From assembly GCA_910584645.1 (NCBI GenBank), contig CAJUAU010000009.1:1-64000 (forward strand): a stretch of 64,000 nucleotides of DNA, in the 5' to 3' direction. This DNA comes from an uncultured Eubacterium sp. Its GTDB lineage: Bacteria; Bacillota; Clostridia; Lachnospirales; Lachnospiraceae. The position numbers and the translations under genes were made by a program. The notes beneath the pieces are model-generated. The model had not been told where the DNA came from, ran no database searches, and saw only the letters and a program-made list of their open reading frames with translations. This document shows, piece by piece, positions 44,958 to 53,536 of this stretch; position 1 is the stretch's first letter, and each line of letters opens with the position of its first letter.

Positions 44958-45566
44958 ATGAAACTTGGTGAAAAAATTAGGGAAGCCAGAAAAGTACAAA
45001 ATCTAAGTCAGGAGAACCTTGCAGAGGAAATTGGCATTTCAGTTCAGGCAGTCAGCAAATGGGAGTGCGGCCAGTCCTGCCCGGACATTATGTATCTTCC
45101 GCATATCGCCGATTATCTGGGAGTGAGCCTGGATTATCTGCTGCGGGAAGAGGTGAATGAATTTGCAAGGCCGCAGAAGCTGGAGAAGATAGGGCTTCCA
45201 GATGATGGAAAGGTAAGGATTTTCCAGTGTATAGGGAACCGTGTGATCACACAGAACGAGCTGAAAGGAATACTGGAAGAGGAGATACCCATGATCCAGC
45301 TTTCCCTTGAGACGCTGCAAATGTCTGAAGGAAATCTCCATATAGAGATCTGGGGATCGGCACAGATCAGAGGATCTATACAAGGCGATGTGTCAGCGGG
45401 AACTTCAGTCAGCTGTGAAGGCGTCCAGGGAGATGTAAATGCGGGAGCTTCAGTTTCCTGCGTCTCTGTGGCTGGTAATGCAAATGCGGGCGGGTCAGTT
45501 TCCTGTGACACGGTGGCAGGAAATGTATATGCGGGCGGAACTGTGAAGTGTGTCAGTGTTAGTTAG
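44958..45566 (+). CDS. Xre regulator with C-terminal beta-repeat domain
   Basis: 202 residues after AAGGGGG. Residues 1-62 are a typical Xre helix-turn-helix (L-G-E-K-I-R-E-A-R-K, V-S-K-W-E-C-G-Q-S-C-P-D). A middle segment (70-130) is unassigned. The last 65 residues are four short repeats of type G-D-V-x-A-G-x-S-V-S-C, which would form a small beta-helix like polymer-forming (bactofilin) proteins. Several Cys are in register on one face. The tail could oligomerise the regulator or bind metal. Confidence 0.78.
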   Translation: MKLGEKIREARKVQNLSQENLAEEIGISVQAVSKWECGQSCPDIMYLPHIADYLGVSLDYLLREEVNEFARPQKLEKIGLPDDGKVRIFQCIGNRVITQNELKGILEEEIPMIQLSLETLQMSEGNLHIEIWGSAQIRGSIQGDVSAGTSVSCEGVQGDVNAGASVSCVSVAGNANAGGSVSCDTVAGNVYAGGTVKCVSVS

Positions 45567-45569
45567 TTC

Positions 45570-45635
45570 TTATTTCTGTTTTACAGAAAACAGGGCGATA
45601 ATGACGGAGATGGTATGGCTGCCGATATTCACATA
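45570..45635 (-). pseudogene. C-terminal remnant of a DegV-family gene
   Basis: On the - strand this reads Y-V-N-I-G-S-H-T-I-S-V-I-I-A-L-F-S-V-K-Q-K and then TAA. It matches the end of the intact DegV protein at 45739-46626 (T-I-G-S-H-T-G-P-G-T-V-A-L-F-F-W-G-K). No upstream part of the frame is recognisable. This is what is left of a second degV paralogue. Confidence 0.65.
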
Positions 45636-45642
45636 GTAAATA

Positions 45643-45670
45643 GGGAGTCGATTTAATGACTCCCATTTTT
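45643..45670 (+). terminator. Terminator after the Xre/beta-repeat gene
   Basis: GGGAGTC (45643-45649) with GACTCCC (45658-45664), then ATTTTT. Confidence 0.65.
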
Positions 45671-45738
45671 AACACACACACCAAAGCATTACTTGTCGTC
45701 CGCTTCACTATCTTGTTCATTCGTACTGATAATATTCA

Positions 45739-46626
45739 TTATTCCCCCCGCTCCTTTCCCCAGAAAAACAGGGCGACAGTACCGGGGCCAGTGTGGCTTC
45801 CAATGGTAGTGCCGATATGGTTGATCTCCACTTTTCCCTTCAAGTGAGGAAAGCGGGCTTCTACCAGGGCAGCGACAGCTTTTGCATCATCCAGGCAGGC
45901 AGACTGGGAGATGTAGCATTTTCCATCGTAGTCTGTTCCGTTTTCTGCCAATTCTTCCATCTTATCCACAATGGCGCGGATGACTTTTTTCTTTGTCCGT
46001 ATTTTATACCGGGGGATCAGCTGCCCCAGGTGGTTCATGTCCAGCAGCGGGCAGATATTCAGCAGGCCGCCGACTACGCCGGCGGTTTTAGAGATCCGGC
46101 CGCCCTTGATATAAAAAGTCAGGTCAGTGGAGAAAAACCAGTGGTTCACATTCAGACGGCGGGAGACCGCCCAGTCATAAACTTCTTCCAGTGTTTTTCC
46201 CTCGTCCCGCAGGTCGGCTAACCGATCCATCAAAAGACCATATCCGGAAGATGCCCCCAGAGAATCCACGATCAATATTTTCCGTTCCGGATATTTTTCC
46301 GAAAGATTGCTGCAGGCGATATTGGCAGAGCCGATCACGCCGGAAATACCGGAGGAAAGGGTGACATGAAGAATATCAAGCCCTTCTTTTAAAAATGGCT
46401 CAAAATAAGCCTCAAACTCGTCTGCGTTAATTTGGGAAGTTTTTGTATCTGCCCCCTCCAGCATAGACTGGTAAAATTTATCAAAGGGAATGGATTTCCC
46501 AAGATCGTCGGGATATTCTTTTCCGTCCAGTTCAAAATGGAAACAAATATAAGAGATCTCTCTTTCTCTAAAGTGTTCTTCGCTTAAGTCTGCCGTCGAA
46601 CAGCAGCTGATCACATAGTTTCCCAT
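45739..46626 (-). CDS. DegV-family fatty-acid-binding protein
   Basis: 295 residues from ATG 46624-46626 (GGAGGG upstream; a TTG 12 bp earlier is in frame). C-C-S-T-A-D-L near the N-terminus, T-S-Q-I-N-A-D, V-T-L-S-S-G-I-S-G-V-I-G-S-A and C-terminal G-S-H-T-G-P-G-T-V-A-L-F-F are the family motifs. In Staphylococcus, related FakB proteins bind a fatty acid and present it to the kinase FakA. No fakA gene is in the window. Confidence 0.88.
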   Translation of the reverse strand: MGNYVISCCSTADLSEEHFREREISYICFHFELDGKEYPDDLGKSIPFDKFYQSMLEGADTKTSQINADEFEAYFEPFLKEGLDILHVTLSSGISGVIGSANIACSNLSEKYPERKILIVDSLGASSGYGLLMDRLADLRDEGKTLEEVYDWAVSRRLNVNHWFFSTDLTFYIKGGRISKTAGVVGGLLNICPLLDMNHLGQLIPRYKIRTKKKVIRAIVDKMEELAENGTDYDGKCYISQSACLDDAKAVAALVEARFPHLKGKVEINHIGTTIGSHTGPGTVALFFWGKERGE

Positions 46627-46661
46627 AGTGCCCTCCAAAAAAATTTTTTAAAATTATAATG

Positions 46662-46722
46662 ATTGTAGCATTTATGCTTCAGAATTTCAATGGTTGCTTT
46701 TAACAGGAGCAGGGTATATACT
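46662..46722. promoter_or_regulatory. Divergent promoter pair for degV and flavoprotein genes
   Basis: On the - strand TTGAAA, 17 bp, TACAAT (46690 down to 46662) leads to degV. On the + strand TTGCTT (46694-46699), 17 bp, TATACT (46717-46722) leads to the flavoprotein. The two -35 boxes are 3 bp apart. Confidence 0.6.
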
Positions 46723-46763
46723 TTAGCTAAAAGGAATACGTTAGAGTATGGAGGATATGTCAT

Positions 46764-47384
46764 ATGAAAGTTTTATGTTTAAATGGAAGTCCGCGGGAAC
46801 ACAGCTGTACTTATACAGCACTGAGAGAGGTGGCGGACACGCTGGAGAAAAATGGGATTGAAACGGAGTTTGCCTGGGTGGGGAATCAGCCGGTGGCAGG
46901 CTGCATTGCCTGTGGCAAATGCGCCGGAAAGGGACGCTGCATTTTCGATGACAAAGTAAATGAGATTCTGGAGCATTTGGATGAATATGATGGGATCCTG
47001 GTGGGTTCCCCTGTGTATTATGCGGGACCATCCGGGCAGGTGCAGGCGTTTTTAGACCGTCTCTTTTACTGCGGCGGCTCCCGGATGAAGGGCAAAGTTG
47101 GTGCGGCGGTAGTCTCCTGCCGCCGGGGTGGAGCCAGCGCAGCTTTTGACCGCCTGAACAAATATTTTACGATCTGCAGCATGAATGTTATCGGATCCCA
47201 GTATTGGAATCAGGTTCATGGTTCCTGCCCGGAAGACGTGAAAAAGGATGAAGAGGGCTTACAGACGATGCGGACGCTGGGAGAAAATATGGCGTGGGCT
47301 CTGAAAAACAGAAAAGCGGGAATTGAGGCAGGCATCGGGGCGCCAGAATACGAGGCGAAGATCCAGACCAGTTTTATCCGCTAG
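46764..47384 (+). CDS. Flavodoxin-fold NAD(P)H-dependent FMN reductase family protein
   Basis: 206 residues. N-terminal L-N-G-S-P-R-E-H-S-C-T-Y-T-A-L is the FMN phosphate loop, and G-S-P-V-Y-Y-A-G-P-S-G-Q-V-Q-A-F-L-D-R binds the flavin ring. Between them C-I-A-C-G-K-C-A-G-K-G-R-C resembles the FeS site of the Isf iron-sulfur flavoprotein family, although spacing is C-x2-C-x2-C-x5-C. It probably passes electrons; partner unknown. Confidence 0.82.
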   Translation: MKVLCLNGSPREHSCTYTALREVADTLEKNGIETEFAWVGNQPVAGCIACGKCAGKGRCIFDDKVNEILEHLDEYDGILVGSPVYYAGPSGQVQAFLDRLFYCGGSRMKGKVGAAVVSCRRGGASAAFDRLNKYFTICSMNVIGSQYWNQVHGSCPEDVKKDEEGLQTMRTLGENMAWALKNRKAGIEAGIGAPEYEAKIQTSFIR

Positions 47385-47438
47385 TGAAACAGGATTAAGA
47401 TTTGAAAAGTCCCACGCAGGAGGATTCAGAATACAAAT

Positions 47439-48104
47439 ATGAAATATAATAACACGATACACGGAAGCTTCTGCAGCCGGAAAAACCGGTTTGTGGCAGA
47501 GGTGATGATCGACGGCAGGCAGGAAACAGTGCATGTGAAAAATACGAGCCGATGCCGGGAGCTTTTGCTGCCCGGCGCCGAAGTGGTATTAGAACGGGCC
47601 GCCAACCCTTCCCGCAAGACGAAGTACGACCTGATCAGCGTCTATAAGGAAGGTCTGGGCTGGGTAAATATTGACAGCCAGGCGCCTAATAAGATCGTAA
47701 GGGCGTGGCTGGAGGCACAGGATTATGACCTGGTGCGCCCGGAATATACCATCGGAGACTCCCGTATCGACTTTTATATGGAGAAGGGAGAGCAAAAATA
47801 TCTGATGGAAGTCAAGGGCTGCACGCTGGAGATCGGTGGCATCGGTTATTTCCCGGATGCCCCCACTGAGCGGGGGATCAAACATCTGAGAGAGTTAAAA
47901 AAGGCGGCGCAGGAAGGATACCAGTGTTATGCAGCGTTTGTGATCCAGATGGAGGGTATTACGGAGGTGCACCCCAATATAGAAACCCACAAGGAGTTTG
48001 GGGAGGCACTGGAAGAGGCGGAAAATGCCGGAGTAAAGGTTTTGTATCTGGGGTGTTCGGTGACGGAGGACACGCTGGAGATCGCGGTGGTAAGGGATAA
48101 ATAA
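47439..48104 (+). CDS. sfsA: SfsA-family protein
   Basis: 221 residues. N-terminal R-F-V-A-E-V and the central E-Y-T-I-G-D-S-R-I-D-F-Y, then L-M-E-V-K-G-C-T-L and F-P-D-A-P-T-E-R-G-I-K-H-L are the SfsA motifs. The latter includes D/E-x-K residues of a PD-(D/E)xK nuclease fold. First described as a sugar fermentation stimulation protein; its true role may be nucleic-acid cleavage. Confidence 0.9.
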   Translation: MKYNNTIHGSFCSRKNRFVAEVMIDGRQETVHVKNTSRCRELLLPGAEVVLERAANPSRKTKYDLISVYKEGLGWVNIDSQAPNKIVRAWLEAQDYDLVRPEYTIGDSRIDFYMEKGEQKYLMEVKGCTLEIGGIGYFPDAPTERGIKHLRELKKAAQEGYQCYAAFVIQMEGITEVHPNIETHKEFGEALEEAENAGVKVLYLGCSVTEDTLEIAVVRDK

Positions 48105-48158
48105 ACCCAGCGTGGATTTCAAACAAGCATTTTTGAAATCCACGCTGGGTTCTTGTTT
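48104..48158 (+). terminator. Perfect 17-bp terminator after sfsA
   Basis: AACCCAGCGTGGATTTC (48104-48120) and GAAATCCACGCTGGGTT (48135-48151), then CTTGTTTT. The stem starts on the sfsA stop codon. Confidence 0.85.
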
Positions 48159-48162
48159 TATC

Positions 48163-48221
48163 TTAGCCCGATGGTGCTACCAAGCTAGCTTGGCGGGTTC
48201 AAATCCGCGCCACCTGGCTAA
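48163..48221 (+). other. tRNA-like relic between convergent sfsA and carB
   Basis: 59 bases beginning TTAGCC and ending GGCTAA (six pairs), with GGTTCAAATCC as in a tRNA T-arm followed by CGCGCCACC. The T-stem does not pair fully and there is no anticodon arm, so it is not a working tRNA. It may be a decayed tRNA, or the carB terminator read from the other strand. Confidence 0.35.
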
Positions 48222-48233
48222 TATCATTTGAAC

Positions 48234-51200
48234 TTATTTATCCGTGATCTCACTGTGCAGTGTCTGCAGTGACTTTACTTCGCTGCTTTTGTGAGTTTTC
48301 ACATAGTGGATGCCGTCAGCGGTAGCTTTGGCAGCGGCAATGGTCGTCATATAAGGAATCTTTGCCTTGATGGCTGCCTTTCGCAGATAGCTGTCGTCAT
48401 GTACGCTTTCCTTGCCCACTGGTGAGTTAATGATCAGCTGGATGTCTCCGTTGGTGATCATATCGAGAATGTTCGGGCGTCCCTCGTAGAGCTTTTTCAC
48501 CTTTTCCGCAGGAATGCCGGAGGAAGAGATCAAGTCATAGGTGCTTCCTGTGGCAATGATCTTGAAGCCATCTTCGGAGAGGCTTCTAGCTATCTCAGGT
48601 ACTTCTGGCCGGTCTTTGGCATTGACGGAGATCAGAACCGTTCCCTCCAGAGGAAGTTTGGACTGTACTGCTTCCTGTGCCTTGAAGAAAGCTTCGCCGT
48701 AGGAGCGGGACAGACCGAGAACCTCGCCTGTGGAGCGCATTTCTGGTCCGAGAACCGGGTCCACCTCCTGGAACATATTGAATGGGAATGCGGCTTCCTT
48801 TACACCATAGTTCGGAATGTTCTGTTCCTTTAATTCCGGAACCGGTGAAGGACGTCCTGTCAGTTCTGCAGTGATGATCTCTGTGGCCAGAGGAACCATA
48901 CGGATGTTGCAGACTTTGGATACGAGAGGAACAGTACGGGAAGCTCTCGGATTTGCCTCCAGCACATAAACCTTTCCGTTTTCGATGGCATACTGCATAT
49001 TCATAAGTCCTTTGACATGCATTTCCTCAGCAATTTTCCGCGTATATTCTTTGATGGTTTCCACATTTTCCGGCGTGATGTGGACGGATGGAATAATGCA
49101 GGCAGAATCTCCAGAGTGTACACCTGCCAGTTCGATGTGTTCCATAACAGCAGGGACAAAAGCATTTGTTCCATCGCTGATGGCGTCCGCCTCACACTCC
49201 AGGGCATGATTTAAGAAGCGGTCGATGAGGATCGGACGGTCTGGTGTGACGCCTACTGCTGCTTTCATGTATTCTGTCATGCTCTCATTATCATATACGA
49301 CTTCCATGCCCCGCCCGCCGAGTACATAGGAAGGGCGCACCATAACCGGATAACCGATTTTTTCCGCGATGGAGATCGCTTCATCCACCGTGGTTGCCAT
49401 ACCGGACTCCGGCATCGGGATCTCCAGTTTATCCATCATGTCACGGAACAGATCACGGTCTTCGGCCAGATCAATGACGGAAGGAGAGGTTCCAAGGATA
49501 TGGACACCATTTTTCTCCAGCTCTGCGGCGAGGTTCAGAGGAGTCTGACCGCCAAACTGAGCGATGACACCCAGTGGTTTCTCTTTTTTATAGATTGAAA
49601 GCACATCTTCCAGTGTCAGTGGCTCAAAATACAGTTTATCAGAAGTGTCATAGTCTGTGGACACTGTTTCCGGATTACAGTTGACAATGATCGTCTCAAA
49701 GCCAAGTTTTTTCAGTGCGATAGCCGCGTGGACACAACAGTAATCAAATTCGATACCCTGGCCGATTCGGTTTGGACCACCGCCCAGGATCATAATCTTC
49801 TGTTTGTCTGTGTTTACCGGATTTTTGTCCGGTGCGTTGTAGGTGGAGTAATAATAAGCGTTGTTTTCCGTACTGCTTACATGAACCCCTTCCCAAGCCT
49901 CTTCCACACCCAGTTCGATGCGATGGCCGCGGATATCCTCTTCCGGGATCTCCAGCAGCTGGCTTAAGTATTTATCTGAAAAACCATCTTTTTTTGCCTT
50001 GATCAGCAGGTCATCCGATGGCAGTTTTCCTTTGGACTTCAGAAGTTCTTCTTCCTCTTCCACAAGTTCTTTCATCTGCTCGATAAAGTAGGTCTTTACT
50101 TTTGTGATCTCAAAGATCTCATCCACAGAAGCTCCCTTGCGGAGTGCCTCATACATGATAAAATGGCGCTCGCTGGAAGGGGTGATCAGCAGATGTAGCA
50201 GCTGTTCTTTTGTCATAGTATCGAAATTCTTTGCGTGTCCGAGACCATAACGTCCCGTCTCCAGGCTTCGGATAGCCTTCTGGAACGCTTCTTTGTAGGT
50301 CTTGCCGATACTCATAACCTCTCCTACCGCGCGCATCTGTGTCCCCAGCTTGTCCTCAACGCCTTTGAATTTTTCAAATGCCCAGCGGGCAAATTTGATC
50401 ACGACATAATCGCCGTCGGGAACGTATTTGTCCAAAGTACCGTATTTGCCGCAGGGGATATCCTTCAATGTCAGCCCGGATGCCAGCATCGCCGATACAA
50501 GGGCAATCGGGAAGCCGGTTGCCTTGGAAGCAAGGGCAGAAGAACGGGAGGTACGGGGATTGATTTCGATAACGATGATACGGTCAGATACGGGATCATG
50601 GGCAAATTGCACATTGGTTCCGCCGATGACCTGTACAGATTCTACTATTTTATATGCCTGTTCTTGAAGCCGTTTCTGACATTCCTCAGAGATGGTCAGC
50701 ATCGGTGCAGAACAGAAGGAATCTCCGGTATGAACACCAAGAGGGTCAATATTCTCGATAAAGCAGACTGTGATAATATTGTTCTCTGCATCCCGGACAA
50801 CTTCAAGTTCTAGTTCTTCCCAGCCAAGAATGGATTCTTCTACAAGAACCTGTCCTACAAGGCTTGCCTGCAGGCCGCGGGCGCAGACAGTTTTTAATTC
50901 TTCTTTATTATAGACAAGACCGCCTCCGGCGCCTCCCATCGTATAAGCGGGACGGAGTACCACCGGATATCCCAGCTTGTCAGCGATGGAGAGTGCCTCA
51001 TCCACGCTGTAGGCAACCTCGCTGCGCGCCATCTCGATCCCGAGCTTGTCCATAGTCTTCTTAAATTCAATGCGGTCTTCCCCGCGCTCAATGGCATCCA
51101 CCTGAACACCAATGACTTTAACATTATATTTGTCAAGAATGCCCTTCTTATTTAATTCAGCACACAGGTTTAGTCCAGATTGCCCTCCCAGATTGGGAAG

Positions 51201-51458
51201 CAGGGCGTCTGGACGCTCCTTTGCGATGATCTGCTCCAGCCGGTCTACGTTCAGCGGTTCAATATATGTAACATCTGCTGTCTCTGGATCAGTCATGATC
51301 GTAGCCGGATTGGAATTTACCAATACGATTTCATATCCTAGTTTTTTCAGTGCCTTACATGCTTGAGTTCCGGAATAGTCGAATTCACATGCCTGCCCAA
51401 TGATGATCGGACCGGAGCCGATAATGAGCACCTTGTGAATATCAGTTCTTTTAGGCAT
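48234..51458 (-). CDS. carB: Carbamoyl-phosphate synthase large subunit
   Basis: 1074 residues, full length. Two ATP-grasp halves: I-I-G-S-G-P-I-I-I-G-Q-A-C-E-F-D-Y-S-G at the start and G-G-G-P-N-R-I-G-Q-G-I-E-F-D-Y-C at the second half. The C-terminal MGS-like allosteric domain spans about 935-1074. It makes carbamoyl phosphate for pyrimidines and arginine with the glutaminase CarA. carA is not next to it: the upstream neighbour is the divergent gntR gene, unusual since carAB are normally paired. RBS is AAGGAGG. Confidence 0.96.
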   Translation of the reverse strand: MPKRTDIHKVLIIGSGPIIIGQACEFDYSGTQACKALKKLGYEIVLVNSNPATIMTDPETADVTYIEPLNVDRLEQIIAKERPDALLPNLGGQSGLNLCAELNKKGILDKYNVKVIGVQVDAIERGEDRIEFKKTMDKLGIEMARSEVAYSVDEALSIADKLGYPVVLRPAYTMGGAGGGLVYNKEELKTVCARGLQASLVGQVLVEESILGWEELELEVVRDAENNIITVCFIENIDPLGVHTGDSFCSAPMLTISEECQKRLQEQAYKIVESVQVIGGTNVQFAHDPVSDRIIVIEINPRTSRSSALASKATGFPIALVSAMLASGLTLKDIPCGKYGTLDKYVPDGDYVVIKFARWAFEKFKGVEDKLGTQMRAVGEVMSIGKTYKEAFQKAIRSLETGRYGLGHAKNFDTMTKEQLLHLLITPSSERHFIMYEALRKGASVDEIFEITKVKTYFIEQMKELVEEEEELLKSKGKLPSDDLLIKAKKDGFSDKYLSQLLEIPEEDIRGHRIELGVEEAWEGVHVSSTENNAYYYSTYNAPDKNPVNTDKQKIMILGGGPNRIGQGIEFDYCCVHAAIALKKLGFETIIVNCNPETVSTDYDTSDKLYFEPLTLEDVLSIYKKEKPLGVIAQFGGQTPLNLAAELEKNGVHILGTSPSVIDLAEDRDLFRDMMDKLEIPMPESGMATTVDEAISIAEKIGYPVMVRPSYVLGGRGMEVVYDNESMTEYMKAAVGVTPDRPILIDRFLNHALECEADAISDGTNAFVPAVMEHIELAGVHSGDSACIIPSVHITPENVETIKEYTRKIAEEMHVKGLMNMQYAIENGKVYVLEANPRASRTVPLVSKVCNIRMVPLATEIITAELTGRPSPVPELKEQNIPNYGVKEAAFPFNMFQEVDPVLGPEMRSTGEVLGLSRSYGEAFFKAQEAVQSKLPLEGTVLISVNAKDRPEVPEIARSLSEDGFKIIATGSTYDLISSSGIPAEKVKKLYEGRPNILDMITNGDIQLIINSPVGKESVHDDSYLRKAAIKAKIPYMTTIAAAKATADGIHYVKTHKSSEVKSLQTLHSEITDK

Positions 51459-51495
51459 AAGTTGTTTCCTCCTTGTTCTTTATCTCTAACTATAT

Positions 51496-51523
51496 ATTAT
51501 AACGCAAAAACCGAAAACCACAA
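51496..51523 (-). promoter_or_regulatory. Promoter of carB
   Basis: On the - strand TTGTGG, 16 bp, TATAAT (51523 down to 51496), 38 bp before the start codon. No leader long enough for a PyrR attenuator is present. Confidence 0.55.
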
Positions 51524-51553
51524 GAATTTTTTAACCGAAAGGACAAAAAACAA

Positions 51554-51607
51554 TTGACAATCCGGCCCAAGTGTATATAATAAGATATATACAGTATATA
51601 CAGTATA
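51554..51607 (+). promoter_or_regulatory. Promoter and likely operator of the gntR-ABC cassette
   Basis: TTGACA (51554-51559), 16 bp, TATAAT (51576-51581), then TATATACAGTATATACAGTATA (51586-51607 region) in which TACAGTATA is repeated and GTATATAC is a palindrome. YtrA-type GntR regulators bind such sites and repress their own operon. Confidence 0.65.
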
Positions 51608-51628
51608 GCAAAAAGGAAAGAGAAAAAT

Positions 51629-51994
51629 ATGAACATTATTTTATCAAACGAGTCAGAACTGCCGATATACCGGCAGATTTTTGACCAGATCCAGGAGCAG
51701 ATCCTTTCCGGGGCGATCCCGGAGGGAAAGGTTCTGCCGTCCATCCGGAAACTGGCAAAGGAGCTTGGCATCAGTGTGATCACCACCACCAGGGCATACA
51801 ATGAGCTGGAGAGTGAAGGGTATATTGTTTCGAGACAGGGAAAGGGAAGTATCGTTCTCGGAAAAAATAATTCCGTTGTCAGGGAGCAGTATCAGAAACG
51901 CATGGAGGAAGCCTTTGAGGTTATGAAGGTGAATGCGAAGTATCTGGAAATGTCGGAGGAAGAAATTTTAAGATATGTGGAGGAACATTTATAG
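51629..51994 (+). CDS. GntR-family regulator, YtrA type
   Basis: 121 residues. N-terminal winged helix (P-I-Y-R-Q-I-F-D-Q-I, L-P-S-I-R-K-L-A-K-E-L-G-I-S, A-Y-N-E-L-E-S-E-G-Y-I) with only a short C-terminal tail and no effector domain, as in YtrA. These usually sit in front of ABC exporters and respond to wall-acting antibiotics. The following ABC genes are part of the same unit. Confidence 0.88.
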   Translation: MNIILSNESELPIYRQIFDQIQEQILSGAIPEGKVLPSIRKLAKELGISVITTTRAYNELESEGYIVSRQGKGSIVLGKNNSVVREQYQKRMEEAFEVMKVNAKYLEMSEEEILRYVEEHL

Positions 51995-51995
51995 T

Positions 51996-52868
51996 ATGAA
52001 TGCGATTGAAGTGAACCATATGAGTAAACATTTTAATGATTTTTCTCTGCAGGACATCTGTTTTACACTGCCCAAAGGGTATATCATGGGGTATGTGGGG
52101 CAGAACGGAGCGGGGAAGACCACCAGTATCAATCTGATCACGGGGCTGTATAAGCTGACGGAGGGAAGCGTGCTGGTGGACGGAGTGTCCATGAAGGAGG
52201 ACCCGGCAGCAGTAAAAGAGAGCATCGGTTATATCGGGGATGAATCCTATTATTATCCGGAGTTCCGCATAAGGGATGTGCGGGGGATCATGAAATCTTT
52301 TTATAAGGATTTTGACAGCAGACATTTTGACGAATGCATAAGACGCTGGGAGCTTCCAGAAAATAAGAAAATTGGTGATTTTTCCAGGGGGATGAAGATC
52401 AAGCTGATGTTCGCCGGGGTATTATCCCGTAAGACCAGGGTCCTTCTTCTGGATGAGGCCACCAGCGGGCTGGACCCGGTGACCAGGGAAGAGATCATGG
52501 AAATACTGCAGAACTATATTGAAGACGGAGAACACAGTGTTTTGTTTTCCACTCATATCATGGAGGACCTGGAGCAGATCGCAGATTATATTTTCTATAT
52601 CGAAAATGGGAAAAAAGTATTCTGTGAGGCGAAGGATGACCTGTTGGAAAACTATGTGGTGGTAAAAGGCGGAAAAGAAGATGCAAAAAGGGTAAAGGGA
52701 AAGGCAGTGATCGGTTTTTCTGAATCGGAATTCGGGTTTTACGGAGTGCTTCCGGTGGATGAGGCGGCGGGGCTGCCAAAAGAGATACTGGTAGAGAAAG
52801 CAACAGTGAATCAGATCATTGTGGCGTTTCAAAAAGAGGCAAATAAAAGAAAGGCGGGGATGGCATGA
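51996..52868 (+). CDS. ABC transporter ATPase
   Basis: 290 residues from ATG 51996. Walker A G-Q-N-G-A-G-K-T-T, a divergent signature region F-S-R-G-M-K-I-K-L, Walker B V-L-L-L-D-E-A-T-S-G-L-D-P and H-switch T-H-I-M-E-D-L. Similar to YtrB/BcrA-type ATPases. Coupled to the gntR gene (stop-start in 2 bp) and overlapping the permease by 4 bp. Confidence 0.9.
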   Translation: MNAIEVNHMSKHFNDFSLQDICFTLPKGYIMGYVGQNGAGKTTSINLITGLYKLTEGSVLVDGVSMKEDPAAVKESIGYIGDESYYYPEFRIRDVRGIMKSFYKDFDSRHFDECIRRWELPENKKIGDFSRGMKIKLMFAGVLSRKTRVLLLDEATSGLDPVTREEIMEILQNYIEDGEHSVLFSTHIMEDLEQIADYIFYIENGKKVFCEAKDDLLENYVVVKGGKEDAKRVKGKAVIGFSESEFGFYGVLPVDEAAGLPKEILVEKATVNQIIVAFQKEANKRKAGMA

Positions 52869-53536
52869 ACTGGGTTAAATTTATGAAGACAGATTTTTTA
52901 TTTTATAAGTATCAGAAAGTATTAATGATAGTTTTTCCAGTATTCGTGGTCTTTATGTCCATATACTCCAAAGTTTCCCAGGATATGATATTTACCATCT
53001 CTTATCTTTGTTTTGGGGTGCTCATCGTCTCTACGGCGCCATACTGTCTGGAAAACAAAAGTATGTCTGCGTTTATCCAGATGTTGCCTGGCAGTGACAG
53101 GGAACGGGTTGTGGGGCGTTATATGTGTTTTGGGGCGATGCTGCTGGCAGCCGTGGCATATGGCGTCGGTGTGGTGCTGGTAACGGGATGGATCAAAGGG
53201 TTTCATGTCACCTATTTCGATATGTATTTTAGTGTTCTGGCGGTGGCATTTAGCATCATTGTGGGTTCTTTGCAGTTTCTTATTTTATACATCGCGGGCA
53301 GGGGAAAAAGCAACCAGTTGCTGAATATCATTAGAATGCTGCCGGGTTTTGTCTTTTTCTGGATAATCAATTTTATCGGAGAAAAGGGCAAAGAGGGAAG
53401 CCTTCATTTGCTGGAATACTTTTTCATTCATAATAAGTTGATCTGTCTGATCTCCATGGCTGCCGCAGCACTGCTGATCTTTGCCGGATGTATTTTTGCA
53501 TCGGTTAAAGTGATCCAGCGCCGGGATGCTATATGA
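52865..53536 (+). CDS. ABC-2 type permease
   Basis: 223 residues, six hydrophobic segments (first about 19-37). Bacterial ABC-2 membrane subunit forming an exporter with the preceding ATPase. Its stop overlaps the convergent azlD stop by 8 bp, so there is no room for a terminator between them. Confidence 0.82.
   Translation: MNWVKFMKTDFLFYKYQKVLMIVFPVFVVFMSIYSKVSQDMIFTISYLCFGVLIVSTAPYCLENKSMSAFIQMLPGSDRERVVGRYMCFGAMLLAAVAYGVGVVLVTGWIKGFHVTYFDMYFSVLAVAFSIIVGSLQFLILYIAGRGKSNQLLNIIRMLPGFVFFWIINFIGEKGKEGSLHLLEYFFIHNKLICLISMAAAALLIFAGCIFASVKVIQRRDAI

Noticed and set aside
48163..48221. Functional tRNA gene
   Set aside because: Only 59 nt, no anticodon stem, T-stem pairing broken; recorded as a relic or terminator instead.
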